Assembly: GCF_022201045.2 (NCBI RefSeq)
Contig: NC_068558.1
Location: 4,245,501 to 4,309,500, forward strand
DNA: 64,000 nt
Direction: 5' to 3'
From: Citrus sinensis
Taxonomy: Eukaryota > Streptophyta > Magnoliopsida > Sapindales > Rutaceae
The position numbers were made by a program, and so were the translations under genes. Below, one piece after another: positions 63,278-64,000 of this stretch (its first letter is position 1; the number at the start of each line of letters is the position of its first letter). The notes beneath the pieces are model-generated. The model ran no database searches, was not told the DNA's origin, and saw only the letters and a program-made list of their open reading frames with translations.

Positions 63278-64000
63278 ATGGCTGCTTTGAGTGCGCTCTC
63301 CCTCTCTCCGTACAATTTTTTGTGCAAGCCAATTCCCAGAATAAGGCGATCCATTTCTTGCTCTATTGATACTCCAACAACTTTAGGTGTATTGTAATTT
63401 TTTTTAAATTTTTTATTTTACTTTCATTGTACTATTCTATTATCAATATACTCGTGCTGATTGTGTAAAATAATGGAACTGTTATTTCATAAGTTATTAA
63501 TGTACTCACTATTGCTTTTGTTTTATATTAAATAACTTCCAGCTTAAATTGGATGTTTTGATATCAGAATTTATGTGCTTTTTAATCAAACGAATTCATA
63601 AATTATTTTAATATCCTTTTCTTGGCAATCGGATGGACAGTTTTGTTCGAAAACATTCACATTCGTTACTTCTTATGAGTGTCCCTGAATTTTTGAGTGT
63701 TACAATTTCTCGTTATTTGTAAATTATGATGGTGACTAAGTTGCTTCTCTCTTATTTTAGGCGCACGTGAATCTAAAGTTCCACGTAGAAGAACAGGAAG
63801 AACAGAAGGGCCTAGGAAAAGTATGGAAGATTCTGTCCAACGCAAGATGGAACAGTTTTATGAAGGGTCTAATGGACCACCACTGCGTGTCCTTCCAATA
63901 GGTGGCCTTGGTGAAATTGGGATGAATTGCATGCTTGTTGGAAATTATGACCGATATATTTTAATTGATGCCGGTGTCATGTTTCCTGAGTAAGTTGGCC
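63278..64000 (+). CDS. RNJ: Chloroplast ribonuclease J, 5' part (continues beyond window)
   Basis: Start of a metallo-beta-lactamase/beta-CASP ribonuclease J, which trims and surveys plastid transcripts. Exon 1 is 63278-63386 and exon 2 is 63761-63989 (donor GTAAGT at 63990). Residues [20 protein letters not shown] form a typical transit peptide. The mature N-terminus reads [20 protein letters not shown], then [11 protein letters not shown], which opens the metallo-beta-lactamase fold. The metal-binding HxHxDH motif lies outside the window. The same frame is open upstream, and an ATG at 63185 would add 31 residues (MQLGLLGSYSFSYSVYLASS). Which start is used cannot be decided here. Confidence 0.9.

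Overview
This window is nuclear chromosomal DNA from a dicot plant. The evidence is many short GT-AG introns, AT-rich introns and spacers, and plant-specific proteins such as cycloeucalenol cycloisomerase, a chloroplast-type RNase J, a plastid-type argininosuccinate synthase and a plant pseudokinase receptor. The protein style suggests a woody rosid, perhaps Citrus-like; that is an inference and was not tested.

Layout. 1-8400 is a decaying tandem cluster of family-1 beta-glucosidase genes (GH1): the 3' part of one copy that looks intact, a stray last exon, a long pseudogene and a third, more eroded relic. 8700-11240 (minus) is a GDP-fucose O-fucosyltransferase-family gene. 12170-14700 has no live gene: a DUF295/F-box relic, a SINE-like retroposon with an internal 98-bp duplication, and a Harbinger-like MITE. 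15310-20470 (plus) is an aspartyl aminopeptidase with a 1.2-kb hAT-type insert in its last intron. 21395-23562 (minus) is a canonical adenylate kinase. 26164-29435 (minus) is NOP56. 31111-32460 is an intronless mTERF gene; a broken copy of its 3' half lies about 6 kb downstream, beyond a decayed hAT transposase relic. 41973-44909 (plus) is an LRR receptor with a degenerate kinase domain. 45534-47212 (minus) is an adenylate-kinase-like protein with a degenerate P-loop. 47839-51068 (minus) is argininosuccinate synthase. 53362-56949 (minus) is a WD40 protein of the WDR18/RID3/Ipi3 type. 59897-62258 (plus) is CPI1. 63278 to the end is the start of RNase J.

The genes do not form one pathway. Several are housekeeping: ribosome biogenesis (NOP56, RID3), nucleotide balance (two adenylate-kinase-family genes), arginine, sterol and organelle RNA metabolism. 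Three minus-strand genes (adenylate kinase, NOP56, argininosuccinate synthase) share a telo-box in the leader or proximal promoter.

I found no clear candidate for a wholly new biological system. The most unusual items are the hairpin-rich SINE-like element with its 98-bp duplication, a family of Mutator-type foldback or MITE elements with clean 9-bp target duplications, two GC-AG introns in otherwise standard genes, a 7-nt first coding exon in CPI1, and two proteins (pseudokinase, adenylate-kinase-like) that keep a fold but lose catalytic motifs. In nearly every complete multi-exon gene the exon lengths I derived sum to a multiple of three with the expected family length, which supports the models.
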